This document shows, one piece after another, positions 9,205-17,570 of a DNA stretch of 64,000 nt. A program made the position numbers and the translations under genes. Source of the DNA: Propionimicrobium sp963511305 (GTDB taxonomy: Bacteria > Actinomycetota > Actinomycetes > Propionibacteriales > Propionibacteriaceae); assembly GCA_963511305.1 (NCBI GenBank), contig CAUPIJ010000003.1, forward strand, positions 59,937 to 123,936, given 5' to 3'. Position 1 is the stretch's first letter; every line of letters starts with the position of its first letter. The notes beneath the pieces were generated by a model, which saw only the letters and a list, made by a program, of their open reading frames with translations, was not told the DNA's origin and ran no database searches.

Positions 9205-10434
9205 CTACCTGTCTATCTGCGGCATATCGAGCGGGTTAGTGGCGATGGCTGCGGTGTTTTCAGATTTCCTGGCCCGATCGAGATACAGCTTCGACTTGGC
9301 TACCTCGTTCTCGAGAGTACCAATGGTCTGCTTCATAGTGTCCAGCGCCTCCACCTTGAAGGAGTCGATGGAATCCATGGTCTGGTAGACGTTCTCGAAC
9401 GCCCTCTGCAGGTTCTCCATGCCGATCGAGGAGCTAGCCGCCTGCTGCTGGATCGTGCCAGAATTTTCTTTCAGCATCTCGCTGGTCGATTCGATCATCG
9501 AGCTGGTGGTCTGGTTGAGCGCGGTGATCTGGTCGAGCACCAGCTTCTGGTTGCCCAGCGCCTGCGAGACCAGCACGGCCGTGCGCAGCGCAGACACCGT
9601 CGTCGTGGACGCCCGATCCACGCCCTTTATCAACTCGATGTTGTTCTTGATGATGATGTCGATCGACAGATAACCCTGGATAGAGACGGCCAGCTGCGTC
9701 ATCAGATCCTGGCGCTTCTGACGCACGTAGAAAAGCACGTCCTTGTTCAGCGTGTCTGCCCTCGCCGGGTCGATGCGTTTGAGTTCCTCGATCTTCGCGC
9801 TCACCTGCTCGTCAAGCTGGCCGGCCATGTAGATGTACTGGTTGAGACGCTCCATCGTCTCCCACATCTGCACCTTCTCCATGTTCAGGCTGGCGTTGTC
9901 GCGGGTCAGCTCGTCCTGGCCCGAGCGCAGCGAATGCAAGATCGCGTTCAGGTGTTGCTGGCTCGACTGGTACTTGCGGAAATAGTCCTCGACCTTCTGC
10001 CCCACGGGGATGAGGCCGAAGATCTTGCGCTTGGGCTTGGTGACGGCCGCCGGATCAAGCTGCTCGACCGCTCGACGCAGCTCCACCAGGCTCTGCCCGA
10101 CCTGGCTGACCTCACTAATCCCTCCGTTATTGATCTCGTTGATCGGGGTGTCTAGCAGTCGGTTCGAGGCCTCAGCGGCGTTCCTGATGTCAGCGTCACC
10201 CATCGCGCGCACTGCATCGGCTTTCGCGGAAAAGGCGGGGCTGCCGATCTGCTCGTCAAATAGCGAGTCGACGAACGCATCTACCTTTCGATCCAGCTCG
10301 GGTTTCTTGGCCTCGTCCACTGGAGGCGCAATCGAGCTGGCCTGCTCAGCAGCGACAGGCTGCGGCGCCTCTGGCGCGGAGAGCGTCAGATCAGCTGGTG
10401 ACGTCAACGGGGTGGGCTGGTTTGATTCGCTCAT
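9205..10434 (-). CDS. telA: TelA/KlaA-family toxic anion resistance protein
   Basis: A 409-residue member of the TelA family, originally named for tellurite resistance and now seen as part of broader envelope-stress cassettes. An acidic, Pro-rich N-terminal 60 residues precede the long helical TelA domain. The family core is visible as FGLIPVGQKVEDYFRKYQS near residue 135, the DELTRDNASLNMEK helix and the DIIIKNNIELIKG stretch. It is the first gene of the signalling operon, with a strong ggaggtaaa ribosome binding site directly before the ATG; the promoter should lie between this gene and the divergent DUF2079 gene. No signal peptide is evident. Confidence 0.88.
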   Translation of the reverse strand: MSESNQPTPLTSPADLTLSAPEAPQPVAAEQASSIAPPVDEAKKPELDRKVDAFVDSLFDEQIGSPAFSAKADAVRAMGDADIRNAAEASNRLLDTPINEINNGGISEVSQVGQSLVELRRAVEQLDPAAVTKPKRKIFGLIPVGQKVEDYFRKYQSSQQHLNAILHSLRSGQDELTRDNASLNMEKVQMWETMERLNQYIYMAGQLDEQVSAKIEELKRIDPARADTLNKDVLFYVRQKRQDLMTQLAVSIQGYLSIDIIIKNNIELIKGVDRASTTTVSALRTAVLVSQALGNQKLVLDQITALNQTTSSMIESTSEMLKENSGTIQQQAASSSIGMENLQRAFENVYQTMDSIDSFKVEALDTMKQTIGTLENEVAKSKLYLDRARKSENTAAIATNPLDMPQIDR

Positions 10435-10503
10435 TTTACCTCCAAGTCGGTGTTGCCATCTAGTTTAACCAGCCACTAAACCCGCTTGTAGCCCATTCTT
10501 GCT

Positions 10504-11958
10504 GTGTCCCTCTTTCTGCGAATATTCGGCTTTATCTATGATTGGCGCATGAGGTTTCGCTGGTCGGGTTTGGTGCCCGCTCTAATCGTCGCATTTTCTA
10601 TGCTCGCTTACGGCACACTTTCGATAACGCGCCACGAGCAGTTCCAGACCGCCGGCTACGACCTCGGCATTTTCGACCAGGCGGTTCGCCACTACGCGAA
10701 GTTCATGGCTCCGCTCGCGCCGCTGAAGGGCGTCGACTTCAATCTGCTTGGCGACCACTTCCACCCGATCCTGGCCATCCTGGCCCCGTTCTACTGGATC
10801 TGGGACGACCCCATAGTGCTGTTGGTCGCCCAGACCGTGCTGATCGGCATTTCGATCTGGCTGATCTGGCTATTTGCCGACAGAAAACTGCCAGGACCGC
10901 TGGCCGTCCTGGTCACTGCCATCTACGCTCTAGGCTGGCCGCTGCAGGGCATGGTCGATTTCGATTTCCACGAGGTCGCATTCGCGCTGCCGCTGCTGGC
11001 GTGGGCTGGCTTGGCGCTCGACGAGGAACGCCCCCGCGACGGTCAGCTCCTGGTAGCCTGCCTGTTGCTCCTGCTTGTTCGCGAGGACATGGGGGCATGC
11101 GTCTTCATGCTTGGTTTCGTGCGCTTCATGCGTCGCCCCCGGCTGCCCGGTCTCGGCCTGTCAGCGCTCGGTCTAGCCGCATTCTTCCTAGTGGTGCGCG
11201 TGATCGTGCCCGCGCTGGGCAGCGGCTTCGGATACTGGCAGTACAGCGTCCTGGAGCAGGGGCCGCTGGCCATTCTGAAGGCGGTCTTCTGGCCTGCCGA
11301 CAAGACGATCACGATGCTGGCGCTGCTGATTCCGCTGGCTTTCCTGCCGTTGTTTTCGAAATTCAGCCTGGTGGCGCTGCCGCTGCTGCTGCAACGCTTC
11401 CTGGCAGATCGCGAGGCCCTGTGGACCACGGAATTCCACTACAACGCGCCCGTCTGGACGATCTTCACGATCGCCGCGATCAGCGCGGCCGGCAGGATCC
11501 TGGAAAAACGCAACGAGATGAGGGTCATGGGCCTGGTCGCGGCAGTCATCCTGGCCGCCGAATGTGTGCTCAGCGCGGGCGTCTACAAGCAGATGTTCCC
11601 GCTGGGGACGATGCTCGGTGACAAGTCCGAGGTCAACGCCCAGGTGGAGCAGAAGAAGCAGGTGATCAGCCAGATTCCTGCTAACACCTGCATCACCGCC
11701 TCCGACCGTTACATTCCACACCTCACCAAGAGCAATCGCGTCACCGTGCCCGGCATTGAGGCCCCCGAGCCGGACTTCATCGTGCTTCACATGGCCGAAC
11801 ACCCGCACCCAGTCTTCACGCACATGAGCGCCCAAGGCGAATACGACAAGGCCATTCAGGACGGCTACGAGGAGATCGCCCGCGAGGGGGACGCCGTGCT
11901 GCTGCGCAACCCCGACTACGCCGGCCCGAGAGAGGAATGCGGCCCGCTGGCCGGATGA
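10504..11958 (+). CDS. DUF2079 multi-pass membrane protein
   Basis: A polytopic membrane protein of about 484 residues, matching the DUF2079 family. Diagnostic features are the early YDLGIFDQAVRHYA stretch after the first helix, DFHPI-like FNLLGDHFHPILA, and DFDFHEVAFALPLLAWA in the middle. I count roughly nine hydrophobic helices, followed by a soluble C-terminal region of 120 residues. The family resembles GT-C-type glycosyltransferase folds but has no established activity. The GTG at 10504 has no obvious ribosome binding site; the ATG at 10549 (MRFRWSG) is an equally possible start. It is transcribed divergently from telA. Confidence 0.8.
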   Translation: MSLFLRIFGFIYDWRMRFRWSGLVPALIVAFSMLAYGTLSITRHEQFQTAGYDLGIFDQAVRHYAKFMAPLAPLKGVDFNLLGDHFHPILAILAPFYWIWDDPIVLLVAQTVLIGISIWLIWLFADRKLPGPLAVLVTAIYALGWPLQGMVDFDFHEVAFALPLLAWAGLALDEERPRDGQLLVACLLLLLVREDMGACVFMLGFVRFMRRPRLPGLGLSALGLAAFFLVVRVIVPALGSGFGYWQYSVLEQGPLAILKAVFWPADKTITMLALLIPLAFLPLFSKFSLVALPLLLQRFLADREALWTTEFHYNAPVWTIFTIAAISAAGRILEKRNEMRVMGLVAAVILAAECVLSAGVYKQMFPLGTMLGDKSEVNAQVEQKKQVISQIPANTCITASDRYIPHLTKSNRVTVPGIEAPEPDFIVLHMAEHPHPVFTHMSAQGEYDKAIQDGYEEIAREGDAVLLRNPDYAGPREECGPLAG

Positions 11959-12045
11959 CTGGCAGCATCGCAAGAATCTAAATCGGGTAGATGCCTGACA
12001 CATCTCGGATGCCCCGCCCCCCCCCGAATTTTCTCGCCCAGCAAA

Positions 12046-12086
12046 CAGGACGCCGGGCGCCAGATTTATCGGCGTCCCGCGTCCTG
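12046..12086. terminator. Hairpin between convergent genes
   Basis: An inverted repeat, caggacgc paired with gcgtcctg, has an alternative inner pairing of ggacgccg with cggcgtcc. It lies between the convergent DUF2079 and MFS genes, 15 bases past the MFS stop. The T-run after it is weak, so it may be a less efficient or Rho-assisted terminator. Confidence 0.45.
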
Positions 12087-12100
12087 CTGCTTAGAATTTG

Positions 12101-13573
12101 TTACTTATTTGCAGGAGCCTTCTTCTTTCCCACGGTTATGAAGACGACGACGAACGCCAGAATCGCGAACAGTGAGAGCACCAGCAGCGCCACGGTACCG
12201 GCTTCGCGCACGGCCAAGTTGGACTGGCGTCCGGAGTATTCGATAAATGCGCCGACCACGTGCGTGCCGGAGGTCTGCAGCATGGTGAAGACCGTCGAGC
12301 TGATGGCGATGCCGATGGCCGAGCCGAGCGATGATGCCATCTTGAAGACACCGCCGCCGACACCAATCTGGTCGGAAGGCAGCGAGCCCATAGCGGTGCT
12401 GGTGGCAGGCGTCGCGAACAGTGCCAGGCCGAGGCCGTAGATGCCGAACGCGATCACGCCCAAAATCACGTAGGTGTTCTGCATGGTGTTGGTCAAGGAA
12501 AGCATGACGATGGAGATGAAGACCAGCGCGGTGCCGATCATCATGGGCAGGCGCCTGCCCTTAGCGTTCATCATCTTTTCACCCACGCGGATGAATGCCA
12601 GCAGCACGACCGCGTACGACAAGGTGAGATAGCCGGATGTGGTTGCGGTCATTCCGCCCGCGCCCTGCAGCACCCACAGCGCCACGGTGATCAGGCCAGC
12701 GGAGGCGGTCACGCAGAAGTTAGCCAGCACGGCTCCGGTGAATTCCTTGTTGCGGAAGACCTTGAAGTCGATCAGCGGAGCCTCAGCGCGCTGCTCCTGG
12801 AAGACGAAGCCGATGATCGAGATGATGAAGGTGGCGATCATCGCGAGGGTGATGAAGCTGGTCCAGCCCCAGTTCGCACCCTGGGTGAGGATCAGCTGGA
12901 AAGACACCATGGTTAGGGCCAGCAGCGCGGTGCCCATCAGGTCGATCGATGATGGGTTGCCAGCGTGCGGAGCGGATTCGGGGACGCTGCGCAGCAGCAG
13001 AATGCCGATTGCACCAAGCACCGCAGCGAAGATGAAGATCGCCCGCCAGCCGAGAGCGCCGTTGACGACGCCGCCGAACACGGACGACAGCGACATGCCG
13101 CCGAAGGTGCCCATGGAGAAAATTGATAGCGCGGTGGCGCGCGCCTCGCCTTGCCAGTAGGTGTTGATCAGGCTCAACCCGGCCGTCATCGCGGCGCCGG
13201 TCGACATGCCCTGCAGCACTCGTCCGGCGATGAGCATGGTGGTGGCGATGGCGGGAGGTCCGAAGACAAAAGCGATCAGCAGGGAGCCGATGATGGCCAG
13301 AATGTTTGCTAGGACAATCGTCTTCACCCTGCCCCATCTATCGCCGATCGCACCCCACATGACGATAAACATGCCGCAAACCAGAGAGGCCAGCGAGACG
13401 ATGATGTTCATCACGCCGGAACTGATCGACAGCTCTGCGCCTACTGTAGGCCCTAGATTAAGAAAAGTCTGGCCGCAAAGCCAGAAAGTGGCCAAGGAAC
13501 AAACAATGCCAATAAGCTCTTTTGCGCCGACCTTGGGCAGAGCTTCTGAAGAAGAAATTTTCTGCGTACTCAC
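12101..13573 (-). CDS. MFS transporter, DHA2-type drug/H+ antiporter family
   Basis: A 490-residue major facilitator with about 14 hydrophobic helices, matching the DHA2 drug-efflux class. The A-loop between helices 2 and 3 reads GAIGDRWGRVKTIV and helix 5 has GAAMTAGLSLINTYW with the GWRAIF motif after it (motif C region). The start is GTG (STQKISSSEA) behind a weak gaag. It is a paralogue of the MFS gene at 17571-19163, and the two bracket the riboflavin operon; this copy is read away from the riboswitch. The substrate is unknown. Its closeness to rib genes might suggest flavin-analogue export, but nothing in the sequence shows that. Confidence 0.85.
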   Translation of the reverse strand: MSTQKISSSEALPKVGAKELIGIVCSLATFWLCGQTFLNLGPTVGAELSISSGVMNIIVSLASLVCGMFIVMWGAIGDRWGRVKTIVLANILAIIGSLLIAFVFGPPAIATTMLIAGRVLQGMSTGAAMTAGLSLINTYWQGEARATALSIFSMGTFGGMSLSSVFGGVVNGALGWRAIFIFAAVLGAIGILLLRSVPESAPHAGNPSSIDLMGTALLALTMVSFQLILTQGANWGWTSFITLAMIATFIISIIGFVFQEQRAEAPLIDFKVFRNKEFTGAVLANFCVTASAGLITVALWVLQGAGGMTATTSGYLTLSYAVVLLAFIRVGEKMMNAKGRRLPMMIGTALVFISIVMLSLTNTMQNTYVILGVIAFGIYGLGLALFATPATSTAMGSLPSDQIGVGGGVFKMASSLGSAIGIAISSTVFTMLQTSGTHVVGAFIEYSGRQSNLAVREAGTVALLVLSLFAILAFVVVFITVGKKKAPANK

Positions 13574-13947
13574 AACTTCGAAACCAATCTTTTCGGTTGC
13601 AACCGGCTGGGATATATCTGTCCCAACGCGGCCAGCACAGGGCGGGTGATTCCACCAACCACCACCGAAAAAATTTGGGCGCCAGCGGCAGAAAACCTCG
13701 ATTAATTATGACTTTTATTCAAGGCAGCCTGGTGCGCTTAAAAACACCCAACCGTGCCTTTAATCGGCAGCCTATAACGCTTTTAACCGGAAAGCCGAGC
13801 AACCTCAGCAGAATTTGTTTCTTGTAGCAGAGAGTTTTCTTTTGTTGTCTTAGCGTTTACGGTTTTTTTAATTTTCCCTAGAAATAGCAGACTCGTCGAT
13901 TCGGATAGCGCTGGATCTTTGTCCCATTCGTCAAACTAGGACTTCTG
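13574..13947. other. Gene-free stretch between MFS and riboflavin promoters
   Basis: About 370 bases, AT-richer than its surroundings (runs such as ggtttttttaattttcc near 13860), with no convincing reading frame. It must hold the divergent MFS promoter at its left end. I see no palindromic operator. Confidence 0.5.
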
Positions 13948-13977
13948 TTGGTCGACTAACGATTATCGGTTGATAAC
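13948..13977 (+). promoter_or_regulatory. Candidate promoter of the riboflavin operon
   Basis: A ttggtc (-35-like) and gataac (-10-like) pair with an 18-base spacer would start transcription around 13984, some 25 bases before the FMN aptamer. This is a weak consensus match, judged by eye. Confidence 0.35.
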
Positions 13978-14008
13978 GCTCATCTCACGTGGTTCAATTA
14001 ATGCTGTG

Positions 14009-14116
14009 CCCGGGGTCAGTGAAACTCTGAGCCGGCGGTGATAGTCCGCGAACCTGCGCTAGCAGGCCGATCCGGTGGGAATCCGGAACCGACGGTTAAA
14101 GTCCGGATGGGAGGCG
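14009..14116 (+). ncRNA. FMN riboswitch (RFN element)
   Basis: The conserved RFN blocks are in order: ggggtcagtgaaactctga, gccggcggtgatagtccgcg, a variable arm, ccggtgggaatccggaacc, then gacggttaaagtccggatgg. FMN binding to this aptamer represses riboflavin genes. A small hairpin (agaccc-tgat-gggtct, 14121-14136) follows with no T-run, so control of translation initiation at ribD is more likely than transcription termination. It is the leader of ribD-ribE-ribBA-ribH. Confidence 0.95.
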
Positions 14117-14179
14117 CACCAGACCCTGATGGGTCTACCGCATCGTATGCCCCGAGCCACTCGGCAGAAAGGGGCCAAC

Positions 14180-15202
14180 TTGAACGATCAAACGAGGCAC
14201 TCGCCCTTCTCTGCCCAAGATCATGCTTTCATGTCCCGAGCCATCGAGCTGGCGTCTCGGGGACCGCAGGCCGACCCAAATCCGCGCGTCGGTTGCGTCT
14301 TGGCGAAAGACGGACGCGTGCTTGGCGAGGGCTGGCACGCGGGTGCCGGCACGGATCACGCCGAGGTCGCCGCGCTGAAGGAGGCCGGCCAGGTGGCCGG
14401 CGCGACCGCCTACGTCAGCCTTGAGCCGTGCAACCACACTGGACGCACCGGCCCCTGTGCCCAGGCCTTGATCGATGCCGGGGTTGAGCGCGTGGTCTAT
14501 GCCCAGGCAGACCCCAACCCTGCCGCAACCGGAGGCGCCCGGACACTAAGAGGGGCTGGCATCGAGGTTGCCGGCGGCCTGCTGGCCGAGCATGCCGAGC
14601 AAGTGAATCGCTACTGGACGTTCTCGTACCTCAACGCCCGCCCCTTCGTCACCTGGAAGGTGGCCGCCACCCTGGACGGCCGAACCAGCGCCCTCGACGG
14701 CACCTCGCAGTGGGTAACAGGCGAGGCGGCACGCGCAGACGTCCACGCTAGAAGGGCCAGCGCGGGAGCGATCGCGGTTGGCACCGGAACCGTCATGGCC
14801 GATAACCCGCGCCTGACTACGCGACTTGCGGACGGCAGCCTGGCAAAGCGCCAACCCATCCGGGCGATTTTCGGCTCGCGTGCGATACCGGCTGATTTCA
14901 ACGTCCGCTCGCCCGAGGCCCCGACGCTCTTCTTCTCCTGCATCGATGAGGGTCTGACAGAGCTAACCGAGCGGGGTGTACACCACGTCTGGTTGGAGGG
15001 CGGAGCAAACCTTGCCGCATCTTTCATGGCTCGCGGCCTGATCGACGAAGTAATCTGCTACGTCTCGGCCTCGCTGCTGGGCGCGGGCAGGCCGCTGATC
15101 GGGGATCTGGGCATCACCACGATGAGCCAAATCAAAAGACTTCACATTTCAAGCGTCGAGCAGCTCGACGATGACGTCCGAATCATTTTGACACCAAGAT
15201 AG
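14180..15202 (+). CDS. ribD: Bifunctional riboflavin biosynthesis deaminase/reductase RibD
   Basis: Catalyses deamination and then reduction of the pyrimidine made from GTP. The N-terminal deaminase has the zinc site HAEVAAL and PCNHTGRTGPC; the C-terminal reductase has the substrate/NADPH signature VTWKVAATLDGRTS and the late LEGGANLAASFM motif. I chose the TTG at 14180 because gaaagggg lies five bases upstream; longer readings would run into the riboswitch itself. That gives 340 residues, normal for RibD. It is the first gene of the operon, and ribE follows after six bases. Confidence 0.93.
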   Translation: MNDQTRHSPFSAQDHAFMSRAIELASRGPQADPNPRVGCVLAKDGRVLGEGWHAGAGTDHAEVAALKEAGQVAGATAYVSLEPCNHTGRTGPCAQALIDAGVERVVYAQADPNPAATGGARTLRGAGIEVAGGLLAEHAEQVNRYWTFSYLNARPFVTWKVAATLDGRTSALDGTSQWVTGEAARADVHARRASAGAIAVGTGTVMADNPRLTTRLADGSLAKRQPIRAIFGSRAIPADFNVRSPEAPTLFFSCIDEGLTELTERGVHHVWLEGGANLAASFMARGLIDEVICYVSASLLGAGRPLIGDLGITTMSQIKRLHISSVEQLDDDVRIILTPR

Positions 15203-15208
15203 GAAACC

Positions 15209-15811
15209 ATGTTTACCGGAATCGTAGAAGAGATCGGCGAGGTCGTAGCCGTGCAGAAAGGCGCGGAATCCATGCGGCTGAGCGTGCGCGGCCCGATCGC
15301 CACTTCCGACGCCGCCCTGGGCTGTTCGATCGCGGTCAACGGCGTCTGCCTGACCGTCGTCGAGCTGGACGGCGACGTCTTCACCGCAGACGTGATGAAT
15401 GAGACCCTACGCCTGACCATGCTCGGCGAGTGCGAGCCCGGCAGCAAAGTGAACCTGGAGCGCGCGATGGCCGCCAACGCCCGCCTGGGCGGCCACATCG
15501 TTTCAGGCCACGTCGAGGCGCTCGGCAAAGTGGCCGAACGCACCCCCGGCGAGGACTGGGAGTTGGTCAGGTTTTCCGCGGACACCGATTTCCTGCGCTA
15601 CCTGGTGCCGAAGGGCTCGGTGACGGTCTCCGGCGTCTCGCTGACCGTCGTAGACGTGCTTGCCGACGGCTTCACGGTCTCCCTGATCCCGGCGACGCTC
15701 TCCGCCACGACTCTCGGCCAAACCCCGGTGGGCACGAGCGTGAATCTGGAGGCCGACATGATCGGCAAATACATCGTCACTTACTTGGAACGACTCAACG
15801 AAGGCAAATGA
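15209..15811 (+). CDS. ribE: Riboflavin synthase, alpha chain
   Basis: Dismutates two 6,7-dimethyl-8-ribityllumazine molecules to riboflavin and the pyrimidine. The 200-residue protein has the two tandem lumazine-binding barrels of the family: MFTGIVEEIGEV and VNGVCLTVVELDG in the first, GHIVSGHVEALG and VSGVSLTVVDVLADG in the second. The start ATG follows aggaaacc. Its stop overlaps the ribBA start, so translation of the two is coupled. Confidence 0.95.
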   Translation: MFTGIVEEIGEVVAVQKGAESMRLSVRGPIATSDAALGCSIAVNGVCLTVVELDGDVFTADVMNETLRLTMLGECEPGSKVNLERAMAANARLGGHIVSGHVEALGKVAERTPGEDWELVRFSADTDFLRYLVPKGSVTVSGVSLTVVDVLADGFTVSLIPATLSATTLGQTPVGTSVNLEADMIGKYIVTYLERLNEGK

Positions 15812-17046
15812 TGCACCCTGAAATAGAAAAAGTGGACGGCTTCGCCACCATCGAATCGGCTTTCGAGCAGCTGCGCGCTGGCCGTCCGGTGCTGGTTTTG
15901 GATGATCAGGATCGCGAGAACGAGGGCGACGCGGTACTGCCCGCTCTCGATGCCGCTCCCGAATGGGTGGCCTGGATGGTTCGCCAGACTTCCGGCTATA
16001 TCTGCGCGCCGATGCCTGATTCGATTGCTGACAAGCTCGGATTGCCGCTGATGGTCGCCGACAACCAGGATCCGAAGCAGACCGCATATACGCTCTCTTG
16101 CGACGCTGCCGAGGGCGTCACCACTGGTATCAGTGCGGCCGATCGCGCCACCACCCTGCGCGCGCTGGCCGACCCAAACGCCACCCCGGCATCGATCATT
16201 CGTCCCGGCCACATCCTGCCACTGCGCAGCCGCGAGGGCGGCGTCTTCACGAGGCGCGGCCACACAGAGGCCACGGTTGACCTCTGCCGTCTCGCAGGCC
16301 TGCCCCCGGTGGGAGCGATCGGCGAGCTGGTTCACGACGACGGGCGGATGATGCGCACCCCCGATGTGCTGGCGTTGGGCGAGCAGATGGATCTTGCGGT
16401 GGTGACCATCGAAGAACTGGAGAAATGGCGCGAGCGCTACGACCGCGTCGAACTCGTGGCCGAGACATTGCTGCCCACCCAATTCGGCAGGTTCAAGATG
16501 CGCGGCTACCGCGACTTGCGCACGGGCTCCAGCCACATCGCGCTGATCGGCGGTGAGCCGGGCAAGAAGGCCGTCGTGCGTGTTCACTCTGAGTGCCTGA
16601 CCGGCGACGCTCTCGGATCGCTGCGCTGCGACTGCGGCGAACAGCTCGCGCTGTCCCAAGAAATCATCGCGAAGGAAGGCGGCGTGCTGATCTACCTGCG
16701 CGGTCACGAGGGCCGCGGAGTCGGGCTGATGAGCAAGCTAGAGGCCTACAGCCTGCAGGATAACGGAGCCGACACCGTCGACGCGCAAACCCTGCTCGGC
16801 ATGCCCGTCGACGCCCGCGAGTACGGCGCCGCCGTCGCGATTCTGCAGGATCTGGGCATTGAGGCCATCGAGTTGCTCACCAACAATCCTGAGAAGGCCG
16901 AGGAACTTTCTGCCCTGGGCATCGAGGTCACCAAGTCGCGCCCGATCATCACCGGAATCACCGTAGAGAACGCCAAATATCTATCCACCAAACGAGATCG
17001 GATGGGCCACCGGTTGCCGTCCGAGCTGAAGCCTAAGGAGGCGTAA
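15811..17046 (+). CDS. ribBA: Bifunctional DHBP synthase / GTP cyclohydrolase II RibBA
   Basis: The N-terminal domain makes 3,4-dihydroxy-2-butanone-4-phosphate from ribulose-5-phosphate; the C-terminal domain opens GTP for riboflavin. DHBP synthase motifs are DDQDRENEGD and TTGISAADRATTLR, with GGVFTRRGHTEATVDL. Cyclohydrolase II shows the zinc cysteines in SECLTGDALGSLRCDC and the catalytic RGHEGRGVGL. Both active sites look intact over about 411 residues. Two consecutive ATGs (15808 and 15811) overlap the ribE stop; gaagg is best spaced for the second. Confidence 0.95.
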   Translation: MHPEIEKVDGFATIESAFEQLRAGRPVLVLDDQDRENEGDAVLPALDAAPEWVAWMVRQTSGYICAPMPDSIADKLGLPLMVADNQDPKQTAYTLSCDAAEGVTTGISAADRATTLRALADPNATPASIIRPGHILPLRSREGGVFTRRGHTEATVDLCRLAGLPPVGAIGELVHDDGRMMRTPDVLALGEQMDLAVVTIEELEKWRERYDRVELVAETLLPTQFGRFKMRGYRDLRTGSSHIALIGGEPGKKAVVRVHSECLTGDALGSLRCDCGEQLALSQEIIAKEGGVLIYLRGHEGRGVGLMSKLEAYSLQDNGADTVDAQTLLGMPVDAREYGAAVAILQDLGIEAIELLTNNPEKAEELSALGIEVTKSRPIITGITVENAKYLSTKRDRMGHRLPSELKPKEA

Positions 17047-17511
17047 ATGTCTAAAGAAGGGCTACCCAAAATCACCGTCGACGGCACGGGCCGTAAGGTC
17101 TGCATCGTGGCCTCGCTGTGGTACTCGGAGGTGACGGATTCGCTCACCGAGCGCGCAGAACAGACCCTGTCTGAGGCTGGCGCCGAGGTCACCGTCGTTC
17201 GCGTCCCCGGCACCTTCGAGCTGCCGGTGGCCTGCGCTCGCCTTGCCGACAAGTTCGACGCGCTGATCGCGCTCGGCGTGGTGGTGCGCGGCGGCACCCC
17301 GCACTTCGACTACGTCTGCGAGGGCGCGACCCAGGGCCTGGTTCAGGTGATGGTGAACACCGGCAAGCCCATTGGCTTCGGCGTGCTGACCTGCAACACC
17401 GAGCAGGAGGCCATCGACCGGGCTGGCCTGCCCGGTTCGGCCGAGGACAAGGGCCGCGAGGCCGCCGAGGCCGTGCTCGCTACCCTCGACGCCATCGAGG
17501 CCGTCAACTAA
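17047..17511 (+). CDS. ribH: 6,7-dimethyl-8-ribityllumazine synthase
   Basis: Condenses the products of RibBA and RibD into lumazine for riboflavin synthase. The 154-residue protein has the family motifs TFELPVACARLA and ALGVVVRGGTPHFDYVCEG, the latter with the catalytic histidine. The ATG immediately follows the ribBA stop, and its ribosome binding site (aaggagg) lies within the last codons of ribBA. It is the final gene of the operon, followed by a strong terminator. Confidence 0.95.
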   Translation: MSKEGLPKITVDGTGRKVCIVASLWYSEVTDSLTERAEQTLSEAGAEVTVVRVPGTFELPVACARLADKFDALIALGVVVRGGTPHFDYVCEGATQGLVQVMVNTGKPIGFGVLTCNTEQEAIDRAGLPGSAEDKGREAAEAVLATLDAIEAVN

Positions 17512-17521
17512 CTTAAAACAA

Positions 17522-17561
17522 AAAATGTGGGCTTTATCTTTTTCGATAAAGCCCACATTTT
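17522..17561. terminator. Strong bidirectional terminator
   Basis: A perfect 17-base inverted repeat (aaaatgtgggctttatc and its complement) around a tttttc loop, with A and T runs on both sides. It ends both the riboflavin operon and the convergent MFS gene. Confidence 0.95.
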
Positions 17562-17570
17562 GGTTTTTAG

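Noticed and set aside
10542..11621. Long plus-strand frame of about 359 codons in another phase of the DUF2079 gene
   Set aside because: Arg/Pro/Gly-rich with no domain; the DUF2079 frame has coherent membrane helices.
12017..12025. Run of nine C residues, a possible phase-variation tract
   Set aside because: It lies between the 3' ends of two convergent genes, not in a coding region or promoter, so a slippage switch has no evident target.
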